Positions 18,754-27,743 of a DNA stretch of 64,000 nt are shown here, in pieces. The stretch comes from JACRLV01 sp045863555 (GTDB taxonomy: Bacteria; Planctomycetota; Phycisphaerae; UBA1845; Fen-1342), in the NCBI GenBank assembly GCA_045863555.1, contig BTUU01000024.1:5543-69542 (forward strand), written 5' to 3'. The number at the start of each line of letters is the position of its first letter. The stretch's first letter is position 1. The position numbers and the translations under genes were made by a program. The notes under the pieces were generated by a model. The model had not been told where the DNA came from and made no database searches. It saw only the letters and a program-made list of their open reading frames with translations.

Positions 18754-19074
18754 GTGAGCGAAGAACATCCGAATCCAAACCCGATGGACGATCCGGCGGC
18801 ACAACCCCTGCTCATGGGCTTCGTCGTCGGCATCCTGCTGACGCTCGTGACGATCATCGCCTCAGCGGCGATCTATTTCCGGGGCGTCTGGAGCGCGGAA
18901 ACCCGCATCGCCGAGGAATCCGGCCGGATCCAGGCGCTGGAGGTCCGGCAGAAGCAGCTAGAGACGCTCGCGAAGGTCGAATGGATCGACAAGGAAAAGG
19001 GCGTCGTCCGCCTGCCGATCGACGACGCGATCGCGATCACGGCGCGCGAACTCGCGAGAAAGGGTGCGAACTGA
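18754..19074 (+). CDS. Small single-helix membrane protein between actF and sco
   Basis: 106 residues; GTG 18754 with GGAG six bases upstream (an ATG ten codons later is the alternative). One membrane helix (about 20-43: LMGFVVGILLTLVTIIASAA) is followed by a short coiled-coil-like stretch (ETRIAEESGRIQALEVRQKQ) and the tail VRLPIDDAIAITARELA. I recall short proteins with a similar 'IPIDxAMxL' tail at this position in other complex III-oxidase clusters, where their role is not defined. Position and topology suggest an accessory or assembly part of the respiratory supercomplex. That is inference. Confidence 0.7.
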   Translation: MSEEHPNPNPMDDPAAQPLLMGFVVGILLTLVTIIASAAIYFRGVWSAETRIAEESGRIQALEVRQKQLETLAKVEWIDKEKGVVRLPIDDAIAITARELARKGAN

Positions 19075-19157
19075 ACGAGCTTCGCCGGGGCCTGTTTTCA
19101 TCGCTTTCAGCGCATCCAACAGGCCGCTTCGACGCTAGACTCGGGTGTTCGGGAATC

Positions 19158-20006
19158 ATGGTGACGCGAATCTACATTTCAGCCCTTCTCGCGGTGATCA
19201 CCGTGGCTGTGACCGGCTTCGCGCAGACTCCCGACAACCGGCCGATCGACGAAAAAGCGATGGATGGGCTCGAACCGACTCAGAAACTGGGGGAGCGGAT
19301 TCCGCTCGATACCCGGTTCGTGGACGACCTCGGCCGCGACGTCCGGCTTGGCGATTATTTCAACCGCGAAAAGCCGGTTCTGATCACGTTCAACTATTTC
19401 AACTGCCCGCAGCTCTGTTCGCTTCAGCTCAACGGGCTCATCGCCGGTCTCCGGGAGATCGACCTCCTCGCCGGCCGTGATTTCGAACTGGTGACGATCA
19501 GCTTCGACCCGCTGGAAGGCAAATCGCTGGCCAAGCTGAAGAAGGAGAGCTATGTCGCGGCACTCGGCGATCCGAAGGCCGCACAGGGCTGGCATTTCCT
19601 GACCGGCGACATCGAAAACATCCGCCGCATCACGCGGGCGACGGGATTCGTCTACAAGTGGGACGACGAGCTGAAGGCGTACGCCCATCCGGCGATGCTC
19701 GTATTCTGCTCGCCCGACGGCGTGATCAACCGTTATCTCGGCGGCATCCTGTTCGAGGCCCAGCCGCTGCGGCTGAGCATCGTCGAAGCGTCGCAGGGCA
19801 AGGTCGGCTCGCTCTGGGATTCGGTCTTCCTGACCTGCTATATGTACGATCCGAAGGCGGGCCGATACGTCCCCTTCGCGCAGGGCATGATGCGGCTCGG
19901 CGGCGGAATCACGGTCGCCGTTGTCGCGGTCGCCCTCCTCCTCTTCTTCCGGTTTGAAGCGGTTCGTCGGCGGCGGCTGGTCGCGGCGAACGTGGAGAGT
20001 GTATGA
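19158..20006 (+). CDS. SCO1/SenC copper chaperone for cytochrome oxidase
   Basis: 282 residues. A signal peptide (1-22) precedes a thioredoxin-like domain with the copper-binding CPQLC (Cys83 and Cys87) and the third ligand His177 in AYAHPAM. These residues deliver copper to the CuA site of oxidase subunit II. A C-terminal helix (about 250-268, ITVAVVAVALLLFFRF) with a basic end anchors it to the membrane. Start ATG 19158; the frame upstream has no signal sequence. Its stop overlaps coxB in ATGA, so chaperone and target are translationally coupled. Confidence 0.9.
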   Translation: MVTRIYISALLAVITVAVTGFAQTPDNRPIDEKAMDGLEPTQKLGERIPLDTRFVDDLGRDVRLGDYFNREKPVLITFNYFNCPQLCSLQLNGLIAGLREIDLLAGRDFELVTISFDPLEGKSLAKLKKESYVAALGDPKAAQGWHFLTGDIENIRRITRATGFVYKWDDELKAYAHPAMLVFCSPDGVINRYLGGILFEAQPLRLSIVEASQGKVGSLWDSVFLTCYMYDPKAGRYVPFAQGMMRLGGGITVAVVAVALLLFFRFEAVRRRRLVAANVESV

Positions 20007-21163
20007 ATTCGTTGCTTCTGGCCCAGGTGAAGAACGGCGGGTTCTGGATGCCCGAGCAGGCGTCCAGGCACGCGCCGGACGTCGATTTCGTCTTCTTCTA
20101 CATCTTCTGGATGTCAGTCTTCTTTTTCGTGCTGATCAACGCGGCGATGTTCTACTTCATCTGGAAGTACCGCCGCCGGACACGCTACGACAAAGTCGGG
20201 ACGGTCACGCACAGCACACCGCTGGAGATCACCTGGTCGATCATCCCCTCGATTCTGCTGGTGCCCATGTTCTGGTGGGGCTTCCAGGGGTTCATGGATT
20301 CGCGCACGGCCCCGACGGGCACCTATGACATCAACGTCACCGCCGCCAAGTGGACCTGGACGTTCACATATCCCAACGGGCTCCAGCACGACGAGCTTCA
20401 CATCCCCGGCGACCGGCCGACCAAGCTGATCATGCGCTCGACGGACGTGATTCACTCGGTGTTCATCCCGGAATTCCGGGCCAAGCAGGATGTCGTGCCG
20501 GGCCGATACACGTATCTGTGGTTCTATCCCACGAAGGCGGGCGAGTACCACCTGACGTGCACGGAGTACTGCGGCACGAGCCACTCGGACATGCGGGCGA
20601 AGGTTGTCGTTCACCCCGACCTCGCCGGGCAGGATGACTGGCTGAAGAACGACGCCGATCCGTACGCCGGCATGACGCCGGAACAGCAGCGGGATTATCT
20701 GACGCTGCCATTGGACGAGTTCAAGGCCAAGTACAAAGATGATCCCGTGCTCGGTCCGAAGCTGGACAAGATCAAGCTCACGCCGGTCCAGCTCGGCGAG
20801 AGTCTCTACAAACGTCGAGGCTGCATGCAGTGCCACAGTCTCGACGGCACCGTGGGCCAGGGCCCGTCGTGGAAGGACGTCTACGGTTCGACGCGCACCT
20901 TCGACGATGGCACGACAGCGGTCGCCGATGAGAACTATCTGCTTGAGTCGATCCGAGAACCGTACAAGCACGTAATCAAAGGCTTCGGCAAGGTGATGCC
21001 CTCCAACTATGTCACCATGCCCATCCACGAGACCGATGCCCTGATCGCCTACATCAAGACCCTGAGTTCCGCGGCGGCTCCGGCCGGCGGTTCGCCCGCG
21101 CCTGCCGCCGGCAGCGCGCCCGCGACCGCCCCCGCTTCGACGCCCGCGAGTGCCCCGAAGTAG
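20003..21163 (+). CDS. coxB: Cytochrome c oxidase subunit II with fused cytochrome c (caa3 type)
   Basis: 386 residues. Two membrane helices (about 29-54 and 75-94) precede the CuA cupredoxin domain with ligands His151, Cys186, Glu188, Cys190, His194 and Met197 (CTEYCGTSHSDM). A cytochrome c domain follows, with CMQCH at 274-278, which makes this a caa3-type subunit. The tail is an Ala/Pro/Ser-rich linker of low complexity. Electrons from the complex III cytochrome can pass to this heme, then CuA, then subunit I. The first residues (MNSLLLAQVKNGG) do not look like a cleaved signal. Confidence 0.93.
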   Translation: MNSLLLAQVKNGGFWMPEQASRHAPDVDFVFFYIFWMSVFFFVLINAAMFYFIWKYRRRTRYDKVGTVTHSTPLEITWSIIPSILLVPMFWWGFQGFMDSRTAPTGTYDINVTAAKWTWTFTYPNGLQHDELHIPGDRPTKLIMRSTDVIHSVFIPEFRAKQDVVPGRYTYLWFYPTKAGEYHLTCTEYCGTSHSDMRAKVVVHPDLAGQDDWLKNDADPYAGMTPEQQRDYLTLPLDEFKAKYKDDPVLGPKLDKIKLTPVQLGESLYKRRGCMQCHSLDGTVGQGPSWKDVYGSTRTFDDGTTAVADENYLLESIREPYKHVIKGFGKVMPSNYVTMPIHETDALIAYIKTLSSAAAPAGGSPAPAAGSAPATAPASTPASAPK

Positions 21164-21182
21164 CAGGCAAGGAGTTTTGCGA

Positions 21183-22898
21183 ATGTCGTCTCTGAATCCG
21201 CCGATCGCTCACGGTATTCCGCAGCCCGTGGACGCCGGCGCCGACAATTACCTGACGCACGAACGTGGCATCTGGTCGTGGCTGGGCACGCTCGACCACA
21301 AGCGCATCTGCATCATGTACCTCGTCGGCATCATCGCGTTCTTCCTGATCGGCGGGCTCTTCGCGCTGCTCGTGCGCACCACCCTGATGATCCCGGAAAA
21401 GAACATCGCCGGCGGCACGCCCTTCCCGATCTCGCACGACCTGTACAACAAGCTGTTCACGCTCCACGGCGCGATCATGGTTTTTGTCGTGATCATTCCG
21501 GGTATCCCGGCCGCGCTGGGCAACTTCATCCTGCCCCTGATGCTCGGTGCGAAAGACGTCGCGTTTCCCCGGCTCAATCTCGCGAGCTGGTACATGTGGT
21601 CGATCGGCGTCATCTGGCTCCTCGTCGCGCTGCTCACGGGCGGGATCGACACCGGCTGGACGTTTTACACGCCCTACAGCACGACTTCGACGACCAGCGT
21701 GATTCCCGCGCTGACCGGCGTGTTCCTCCTGGGCTTCAGCTCGATCTTCACCGGTCTGAACTTCATCGTCACGATCCACAAGCTCCGCCCGCCGGCGATG
21801 GGGTGGTTCCAGATGCCGCTGGTGCTCTGGGCGATCTACTCGACCGCGGTCATCCAGGTCCTGGCGACGCCGGTGCTGGCGATCACGCTGCTGCTGCTGA
21901 TCATCGAAAAGGCGGTCGGCATCGGCATCTTTACCCCGTCACTCGGCGGCGACCCGGTGCTCTTCCAGCACTTCTTCTGGTTCTACAGCCACCCGGCCGT
22001 GTACATCATGATCCTGCCCGCGATGGGCGTCATGAGCGAGCTGCTGAGCGTCTTCAGCCGCAAGCACATCTTCGGATACCGGTTCATCGCGTTCTCGTCG
22101 GTCGCGATCGCCCTGCTCAGCTTCCTGGTCTGGGGGCACCACATGTTTGTGTCCGGCCAGTCGGCGCTCCTGGGCACGATCTTCAGCGCGATCACGTTCA
22201 GCATCGCGGTTCCGTCGGCGGTAAAGGTCTTCAACTGGGTCGCCACGCTCTACCAGGGGTCGATCAGCTTCGACACACCGATGATCTACGCGCTATCGTT
22301 CATCTGGATCTTCGGCATCGGCGGTCTGACGGGACTCTTCCTGTCGACAATGAGCACGAACGTCCACCTGACGGATACGTATTTCGTGGTCGCCCACTTC
22401 CACATGGTCATGGCCGCGACCATCTTCGTCTTCCTCGGCGGACTCTACTACTGGTGGCCGAAGATCACCGGCAAGATGTACCACGAAGGGCTGGGCGTCG
22501 CCGGCGCGCTGATTTCGGTGATCGGTTTCAACATCACGTTCCTGGCGCAGTTTCCGATGGGTTCGCTGGGCATGCCCCGGCGCTACTACAACTATCTGCC
22601 GGAGTTCCAGCCGTATCACACGCTGTCGACGATCGGGGCGTGGATCGCGGGCCTCGGCTTCCTGCTCGGCGTCGTCGTTCTGGTCATGTCCATTTACCGC
22701 GGGCGCAAGGCGCCGGCCAATCCCTGGGGAGCGGCGACGCTGGAGTGGCGCACGCCTTCGCCGCCGGCCTGGTACAACTTCGAAACGACACCGACGATCG
22801 ACGACCCGTACGACTACGACACGGTTCGATACAACGAGCAGACGCAGAACTACGACTACATCGGCCGGCCTGAGGGTGCGCCGGTCCGGGCTCACTGA
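21183..22898 (+). CDS. coxA: Cytochrome c oxidase subunit I (heme-copper oxidase, A2 type)
   Basis: 571 residues, about 12 helices; ATG 21183 with AGGAG nine bases upstream. It contains the heme/copper ligands in FWFYSHPAVYIM, WGHHMFVSG and HFHMVM. The cross-linked Tyr is in HPAVY. The glutamate of the usual HPEVY is absent and the YSHPAV form is present, the mark of A2-type oxidases such as that of Rhodothermus. The D-channel aspartate is kept in GAKDVAFPRLN. It reduces oxygen to water and pumps protons across the cytoplasmic membrane. Confidence 0.95.
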   Translation: MSSLNPPIAHGIPQPVDAGADNYLTHERGIWSWLGTLDHKRICIMYLVGIIAFFLIGGLFALLVRTTLMIPEKNIAGGTPFPISHDLYNKLFTLHGAIMVFVVIIPGIPAALGNFILPLMLGAKDVAFPRLNLASWYMWSIGVIWLLVALLTGGIDTGWTFYTPYSTTSTTSVIPALTGVFLLGFSSIFTGLNFIVTIHKLRPPAMGWFQMPLVLWAIYSTAVIQVLATPVLAITLLLLIIEKAVGIGIFTPSLGGDPVLFQHFFWFYSHPAVYIMILPAMGVMSELLSVFSRKHIFGYRFIAFSSVAIALLSFLVWGHHMFVSGQSALLGTIFSAITFSIAVPSAVKVFNWVATLYQGSISFDTPMIYALSFIWIFGIGGLTGLFLSTMSTNVHLTDTYFVVAHFHMVMAATIFVFLGGLYYWWPKITGKMYHEGLGVAGALISVIGFNITFLAQFPMGSLGMPRRYYNYLPEFQPYHTLSTIGAWIAGLGFLLGVVVLVMSIYRGRKAPANPWGAATLEWRTPSPPAWYNFETTPTIDDPYDYDTVRYNEQTQNYDYIGRPEGAPVRAH

Positions 22899-22971
22899 GG
22901 TTTTTTGACCCGCTCGGGGTCCGGGGCCAGCCGCCGCGGATGACCGCTCGGGACTGACTGGGGATCATTCG

Positions 22972-23916
22972 ATGGCAGACGCCGTCCATCCGACCACAGC
23001 CGGCCACGGTCACGACGAAGGACATGGCCATGCGCACGGCCATCTGCCGTTCGTGGCGCACCATTTCGAGACGCCCGCACAGCAGTTTGACGCGGGCAAG
23101 CTCGGGATGTGGCTCTTCCTCGTGCAGGAACTACTGTTCTTCTCGGGGCTCTTCTGTGCATACGCCGTCTATCGCGCCAACCACCCGGAGATCTTCCTGG
23201 TCGGCCAGCATTTTCTCGACGTGACGATGGGCGCGATCAACACGGTCGTCCTGATCGCCAGCAGTCTGACGATGGCCCTCGGCGTGTGGTGCGCCCAGAC
23301 CTCGCGCCGCACGGGCCTGATCGTGTGCCTGATCCTGACGTTCATGGGCGCGACCGGCTTCATGGTCATCAAGTACATGGAGTACACGCACAAGATCCAC
23401 GACGGTGTGATCTGGGGCGCGAATTTCGCCCCGCAGCGGCACGGCGCCGCTGGAGATCACGGTGCCGCAGGACACGCTGCGGATGCAGGCCATTCGTCGG
23501 TTGCGGCTGCCGCTCCTGCCGCCGTAACTCCGCCGGCCGCTCAGCCGGCGGGCAGCCCCGCGGCAACGGGCGTCAAGCTGGAGCCGTCGACGATCAAGGG
23601 CGCACCTCCCGGCCCGGGCGGGCTGTCGCATGAGGTCTCGAAGGCCAAACTCGATCCGCACGTAGTGGATCCGTACGCCAAGGCGTACGAGATGCGCGAC
23701 CTGCACATCTTCCTGGGCATCTACTTCTGCCTGACCGGGCTGCATGGCATCCACGTCGTAGCCGGCATGATCATGCTCATCTGGCTGCTCATCGGCGCGA
23801 TCAAGGGCCGTTACAACAGCGATTATTACACGCCGGTCGACCTCGGCGGTCTCTACTGGCACGTGGTCGACCTGGTCTGGATCTTCCTGTTCCCGCTGCT
23901 GTATCTGATTCATTGA
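22972..23916 (+). CDS. coxC: Cytochrome c oxidase subunit III with a low-complexity insertion
   Basis: 314 residues. A His/Gly-rich N-terminus (GHGHDEGHGHAHGH) could bind metal. The core is a COX3 protein: KLGMWLFLVQELLFFSGLFC, FMGATGFMVIKYMEYTHKI, then LHIFLGIYFCLTGLHGIHVV and YWHVVDLVWIFLFPLLYLI. About 85 residues rich in Ala, Gly, His and Pro (about 153-238) interrupt the core between helices. This is unlike standard 200-residue subunits, and the insert is probably an exposed loop. Subunit III stabilises subunit I and proton uptake. Confidence 0.9.
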   Translation: MADAVHPTTAGHGHDEGHGHAHGHLPFVAHHFETPAQQFDAGKLGMWLFLVQELLFFSGLFCAYAVYRANHPEIFLVGQHFLDVTMGAINTVVLIASSLTMALGVWCAQTSRRTGLIVCLILTFMGATGFMVIKYMEYTHKIHDGVIWGANFAPQRHGAAGDHGAAGHAADAGHSSVAAAAPAAVTPPAAQPAGSPAATGVKLEPSTIKGAPPGPGGLSHEVSKAKLDPHVVDPYAKAYEMRDLHIFLGIYFCLTGLHGIHVVAGMIMLIWLLIGAIKGRYNSDYYTPVDLGGLYWHVVDLVWIFLFPLLYLIH

Positions 23917-23943
23917 GTTTCACCGCGAGAAAGCGAGTAGACG

Positions 23944-24336
23944 ATGTCGTCGCATGCTGATCCTCACGCACGCCGCCCCGGCCAGCCGCTCGTCGGCCAC
24001 CTCGTTCCGCCGAAGGTGCTCATCGCGGTGTTCGTAGCGCTTCTGGTGCTGACCGGGGCCACGTACTGGGTGACCTTCATCGACCTGGGCCCGCTCAATC
24101 TCTGGATTGCGATGGTGATCGCGTTCGTGAAGGCGACGCTGGTCGTCATGTACTTCATGCACCTGAAATATGACCGGATGTTCAACATCGTGTTCTTCGT
24201 CGGGTCGCTGGCGTTCATCGCCCTGTTCATCGGCCTCGCGATGACGGACACGGCCGCGTACAAGGGCAGCCTGATCCCGCCGACCGCCAAGGACTACGCC
24301 CCCGAAATCACGCGCATGCGCGCCCAGACGCCCTGA
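23944..24336 (+). CDS. coxD: Cytochrome c oxidase subunit IV
   Basis: 130 residues with three membrane helices (about 24-40, 49-72 and 81-100). MYFMHLKYDRMFN between the second and third helices is the signature of prokaryotic COX4 (CyoD-like) subunits. It lies 27 bases after coxC and two bases before the next gene, within the oxidase operon. It is an accessory membrane subunit without cofactors. Confidence 0.88.
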   Translation: MSSHADPHARRPGQPLVGHLVPPKVLIAVFVALLVLTGATYWVTFIDLGPLNLWIAMVIAFVKATLVVMYFMHLKYDRMFNIVFFVGSLAFIALFIGLAMTDTAAYKGSLIPPTAKDYAPEITRMRAQTP

Positions 24337-24338
24337 GC

Positions 24339-24962
24339 ATGTTGGCTTCGCTCACGAGCATCCCGTGGTATCGCCGCCGCTGGTTTGACGACCACCGGCC
24401 GATTCTGCCGGAGAATTCCAACGCCAGAACATGGCTGATGTGGCTGTTTCTGGCGTCGCTTACGGCCATCTTCGCCCCGCTCATCGTGATTCAACTGATT
24501 CTCCGCGGCGATGCCGGGGGCTGGCCTCCGCCGGGGCTCGTTGTTCCGCTCCCGGGTTTCCTGTTCAGCACCGCCCTGCTCGTGGCGATCAGCGCCGTGC
24601 TTCACTACGCGATCCGGGCGGCGGCCGCTGACGCCCGCTCGCGGCTGCGGATTCTCGTTTACCTCGCCCTTGTGATGGCGATCGGATTCGTGGGCAGCCA
24701 GATTGCGAACTGGCGCGAGGTCCTCGAATCCGCATCCACGGAGACGACGTGGCGGTACATCGCCTACCTCTACATCTTCACGGCGATCCACGCGCTGCAC
24801 GTCATCGGCGGCGTCGTTCCGCTCACGGTGACGGCGATGCGCGCGACGCAGGAGCGGTACTCCTCGCGGCGCCAGTCGGGCATCAAACTGTGTGCGATGT
24901 ACTGGCACTACCTCGACGCCGTCTGGCTGGTCATGCTGATCACGATCTTCCTCAAATATTAA
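24339..24962 (+). CDS. Second subunit-III-like heme-copper oxidase protein
   Basis: 207 residues with five membrane helices. The C-terminal part AYLYIFTAIHALHVIGGVVP and MYWHYLDAVWLVMLITIF matches the COX3 fold (compare the GIHVVAG and WHVVDLVW regions of coxC), so this is a divergent paralogue of subunit III. It starts two bases after coxD and is the last gene of the run. It may be an extra structural subunit or replace subunit III in an alternative enzyme. Confidence 0.75.
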   Translation: MLASLTSIPWYRRRWFDDHRPILPENSNARTWLMWLFLASLTAIFAPLIVIQLILRGDAGGWPPPGLVVPLPGFLFSTALLVAISAVLHYAIRAAAADARSRLRILVYLALVMAIGFVGSQIANWREVLESASTETTWRYIAYLYIFTAIHALHVIGGVVPLTVTAMRATQERYSSRRQSGIKLCAMYWHYLDAVWLVMLITIFLKY

Positions 24963-25076
24963 ACGACGCGCCGAACCGGCGGATCTTCCGTCCGGCATCC
25001 GGCCGACGGCCGCTTTTCGACTCCGCGCAATCACCGCGGGCGGGTATGCTTCGGCAGCGCTCGGCGGAGTCCCTTC

Positions 25077-25649
25077 ATGGCGGACGTCAGGCAACAGGTC
25101 ACGACGCTGCTCGGCGAAGTCAGCCGGGGCGATCGGTCCGCGTGGGATCGGCTGCTGCCGCTCGTCTACGCCGAGCTTCGGAACATCGCCGGCGGAGCGA
25201 TGCGGCGCGAGAAGAACGCCCATACGCTCCAGCCGACAGCCCTCGTTCACGAAGCCTATCTCCGCCTCGCCGGGCAGAATCAACCTGACTTCCGCAGCCG
25301 GCTCCACTTCTTCGCCGCCGCCGCGGAGATGATGCGCCGCATTCTCGTTGATCACGCCCGCGCGCGGCTCGCGCAGAAGCGCGGCGGCGGCGCGGCACGG
25401 ACGGAGCTGGACGAAGCCCTGGTGTATTTCGAATCGCGTTCGACGGACGTGCTCGCCCTCGACGACGCGATCGTCCGCCTCGCCGCGATCGACGCCATGC
25501 AGGCGAAGATCGTCGAACTCCGCTTTTTCGGCGGGCTCAGCGTCGCGGAGACCGCGGAGGTCCTGACGGCCTCGCCCTCGACCGTCGAACGGGGCTGGCG
25601 GCTCGCCCGAGCGTGGCTGCTGCGCGAAGTCTCGGCCCGCGCGTCGTGA
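25077..25649 (+). CDS. ECF-type RNA polymerase sigma factor (planctomycete-expanded group)
   Basis: 190 residues. The N-terminal region 2 contains LLPLVYAELRNIAGGAMRRE and the family phrase HTLQPTALVHEAYLRLAGQN, then FFAAAAEMMRRILVDHARAR. The C-terminal region 4 helix-turn-helix is VELRFFGGLSVAETAEVLTA followed by SPSTVERGWRLARAWL. This is the ECF group (TIGR02999-like) often paired with Ser/Thr kinases in planctomycetes, but no kinase or anti-sigma gene is next to it here. ATG 25077 has GGAG nearby. Targets unknown. Confidence 0.88.
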   Translation: MADVRQQVTTLLGEVSRGDRSAWDRLLPLVYAELRNIAGGAMRREKNAHTLQPTALVHEAYLRLAGQNQPDFRSRLHFFAAAAEMMRRILVDHARARLAQKRGGGAARTELDEALVYFESRSTDVLALDDAIVRLAAIDAMQAKIVELRFFGGLSVAETAEVLTASPSTVERGWRLARAWLLREVSARAS

Positions 25650-25763
25650 CGAAGGCGCAGTCGCATTCACGCCCGCACTGGTTTGAATCCCTCTCTCCAT
25701 GAGGCTATTCTCTTGTTTTGACTCGTCGGGCAGCCGCCTGGCGAGCGGAGACAGAGCTGCCTG

Positions 25764-27743
25764 ATGAGCGACAACCCCCTCGCCGTGCCCGAACCGCGCC
25801 CGCAGGGCCTGCTCGCCAACCGCTCGCTCCCCCGCGTCGACAAGGCGGCCGCTCGCAGCGCGTTCTGGCGCACGCTCGCCTTCATGTGGCCGCATCGCCA
25901 GCCGCTGACGTGGGGCCTCGTTCTCGGCATGGGCGTGGCGCTCTCCTATGCGGCCAGCCTCGGCGGCATCCTCCCCGTACTGAAGGTCGTCGTGGACCAG
26001 GAGCCGATCCACGACTGGCTGATGAACCGGGCGAATCACGCGGTGGATGAGCACAAATGGTGGGCGTTCGCCGCCCCGTGGATGAAATCGGTCGCCGACT
26101 GGTTCCCGGCCGCGACGGCGGGGCAATTCACGGCGGATGCGCGGATGCGGACGCTGATCATCCTGCTGGGCGTGTTGCTGGGACTGAATCTCATCGGGAA
26201 CATCTTCCGCGTCGCGTCGCAGTATCTGATCCTGTTCGCGTCAAACCGGATGATCATGGATTTGCGGCGGCGGATGTACCGCAAGGCGCTGCATGTGCCG
26301 ACGTCCGCGCTGACCGGCGACGTCTCCACGCGCGTCAGCCAGATCATGTCCGATGTGCGCGAGGTGTACCTCGGCGTCGTGACGCTCTTCGGCAAAGTTG
26401 CCCGCGAGCCGCTCAAGGCCGTGTGCGTGCTGGCGGTTGCGATCGCGATCGACCTGCGGCTGACGCTCGTCGTCCTCGCCATCACCCCCCCATCGATCGG
26501 GCTGCTCTGGTATTTCGGCCGCAAGGTCCGCAAGGCGGTCGTGCGGCTGCTGCAAGGGTATGGCGTGATGCTGCGCGGGCTCGAAGAGTCGCTGATGGGC
26601 ATCGACGTCGTGAAGGGGTATGGGCGCGAGGGGCATGAACGGCGGCGGATGTGGGGGCTCGAACGACAGATGCTGGTGCAGCAGAACCGGCTGGCGTGGG
26701 TCGAGGCGGTGGCCTCGCCGATCATCGAGGTCGTGGGCGTGGTCATCGCATCGGGCGGCGTCATCTGGCTGGCGAGCCGGACGTTCTCCGGCGAGATCGA
26801 CACGAGCCAGTTCGCGGTCATGGTCATCCTGCTCTCGGCGATGCTCGATCCAATCCGCAAAATTGCGAATGTGTATAACGTCGTGCAGCGCAGCGGCGCC
26901 GCGTCGACGCGCATCTTCGAGTTTCTCGATTCGCCGGAGGAGCGGTCGCCGGCAAGACCGAAGCGGCTGGCCCACCCGGCTGTCGACGCGGCGAAGACGG
27001 GCGCGGCCCCCCCGGCGCGGACGGTGTCGTTCGAGAAGCTCACGTTCCGGTACAACCCGGATGCGCCGCCGGCGCTGTGCGGCGTGTCGCTCACGGTAAA
27101 CCCGGGCGAGTGCATCGCGATCGTCGGGCCGAACGGGTCGGGAAAATCGACGCTGCTGAAGCTTCTCCCGCGGCTGATCGACCCGCAGGAAGGGCACATT
27201 CTCGTTGACGGCATCGACATTTCGTCGCTCCAGATTCGCGATTTGCGGCAGGAGATCGCAGTCGTGACGCAGCGGCCCGTCATCTTCGCCCGCACGGTGC
27301 GGGAGAACATCGCGTACGGGCACGAGCACGCGAGCCTGGACGAGGTCCGGGCGGCGGCGGCGAAGGCGTTCGCGGCCGAGTTCATCGAGCGCTGGCCGAA
27401 GCAGTATGAAACGGAGCTGGGCGAATTCGGCACGTCGATCTCCGGCGGCCAGCGACAGCGGATCGCGATCGCGCGGGCGTTTCTGAAGCCGTCCTCGATC
27501 CTGGTTTTTGACGAGGCGACGAGCGAGATCGACGCGGAGAGCGAGCACAAGATCCATGTCGCTCTGAACGAACTGCGGCGCGGCAAAACGACGTTCCTGA
27601 TCGCCCACCGGCACACGGTGATGGACATGGCCGACCGGATCGTGGTCATGGACGCCGGCCGGATCGTCGAAGTCGGGACGCGGGACGAGCTGCTGGCGCG
27701 GAGCCCGCTGTTTGTGGCGCTGTACCGGTCGCCGACGGCGTGA
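25764..27743 (+). CDS. ABC exporter, MsbA-like (membrane domain fused to ATPase)
   Basis: 659 residues. The membrane domain (about 35-375) has six helices, with a longer than usual loop after the first (about 75-125). The ATPase domain follows, with Walker A GPNGSGKS (about 455-462), Q-loop VTQRPVIFARTVRENI, signature ISGGQRQR (near 559, Ile in place of Leu), Walker B ILVFDEATSEID (near 579) and switch His in LIAHRHTVMD. As a half-transporter it should work as a homodimer that exports lipids, lipid A core or drugs. The substrate cannot be read from sequence. The gene stands alone, with a 409-base gap after it. Confidence 0.9.
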   Translation: MSDNPLAVPEPRPQGLLANRSLPRVDKAAARSAFWRTLAFMWPHRQPLTWGLVLGMGVALSYAASLGGILPVLKVVVDQEPIHDWLMNRANHAVDEHKWWAFAAPWMKSVADWFPAATAGQFTADARMRTLIILLGVLLGLNLIGNIFRVASQYLILFASNRMIMDLRRRMYRKALHVPTSALTGDVSTRVSQIMSDVREVYLGVVTLFGKVAREPLKAVCVLAVAIAIDLRLTLVVLAITPPSIGLLWYFGRKVRKAVVRLLQGYGVMLRGLEESLMGIDVVKGYGREGHERRRMWGLERQMLVQQNRLAWVEAVASPIIEVVGVVIASGGVIWLASRTFSGEIDTSQFAVMVILLSAMLDPIRKIANVYNVVQRSGAASTRIFEFLDSPEERSPARPKRLAHPAVDAAKTGAAPPARTVSFEKLTFRYNPDAPPALCGVSLTVNPGECIAIVGPNGSGKSTLLKLLPRLIDPQEGHILVDGIDISSLQIRDLRQEIAVVTQRPVIFARTVRENIAYGHEHASLDEVRAAAAKAFAAEFIERWPKQYETELGEFGTSISGGQRQRIAIARAFLKPSSILVFDEATSEIDAESEHKIHVALNELRRGKTTFLIAHRHTVMDMADRIVVMDAGRIVEVGTRDELLARSPLFVALYRSPTA

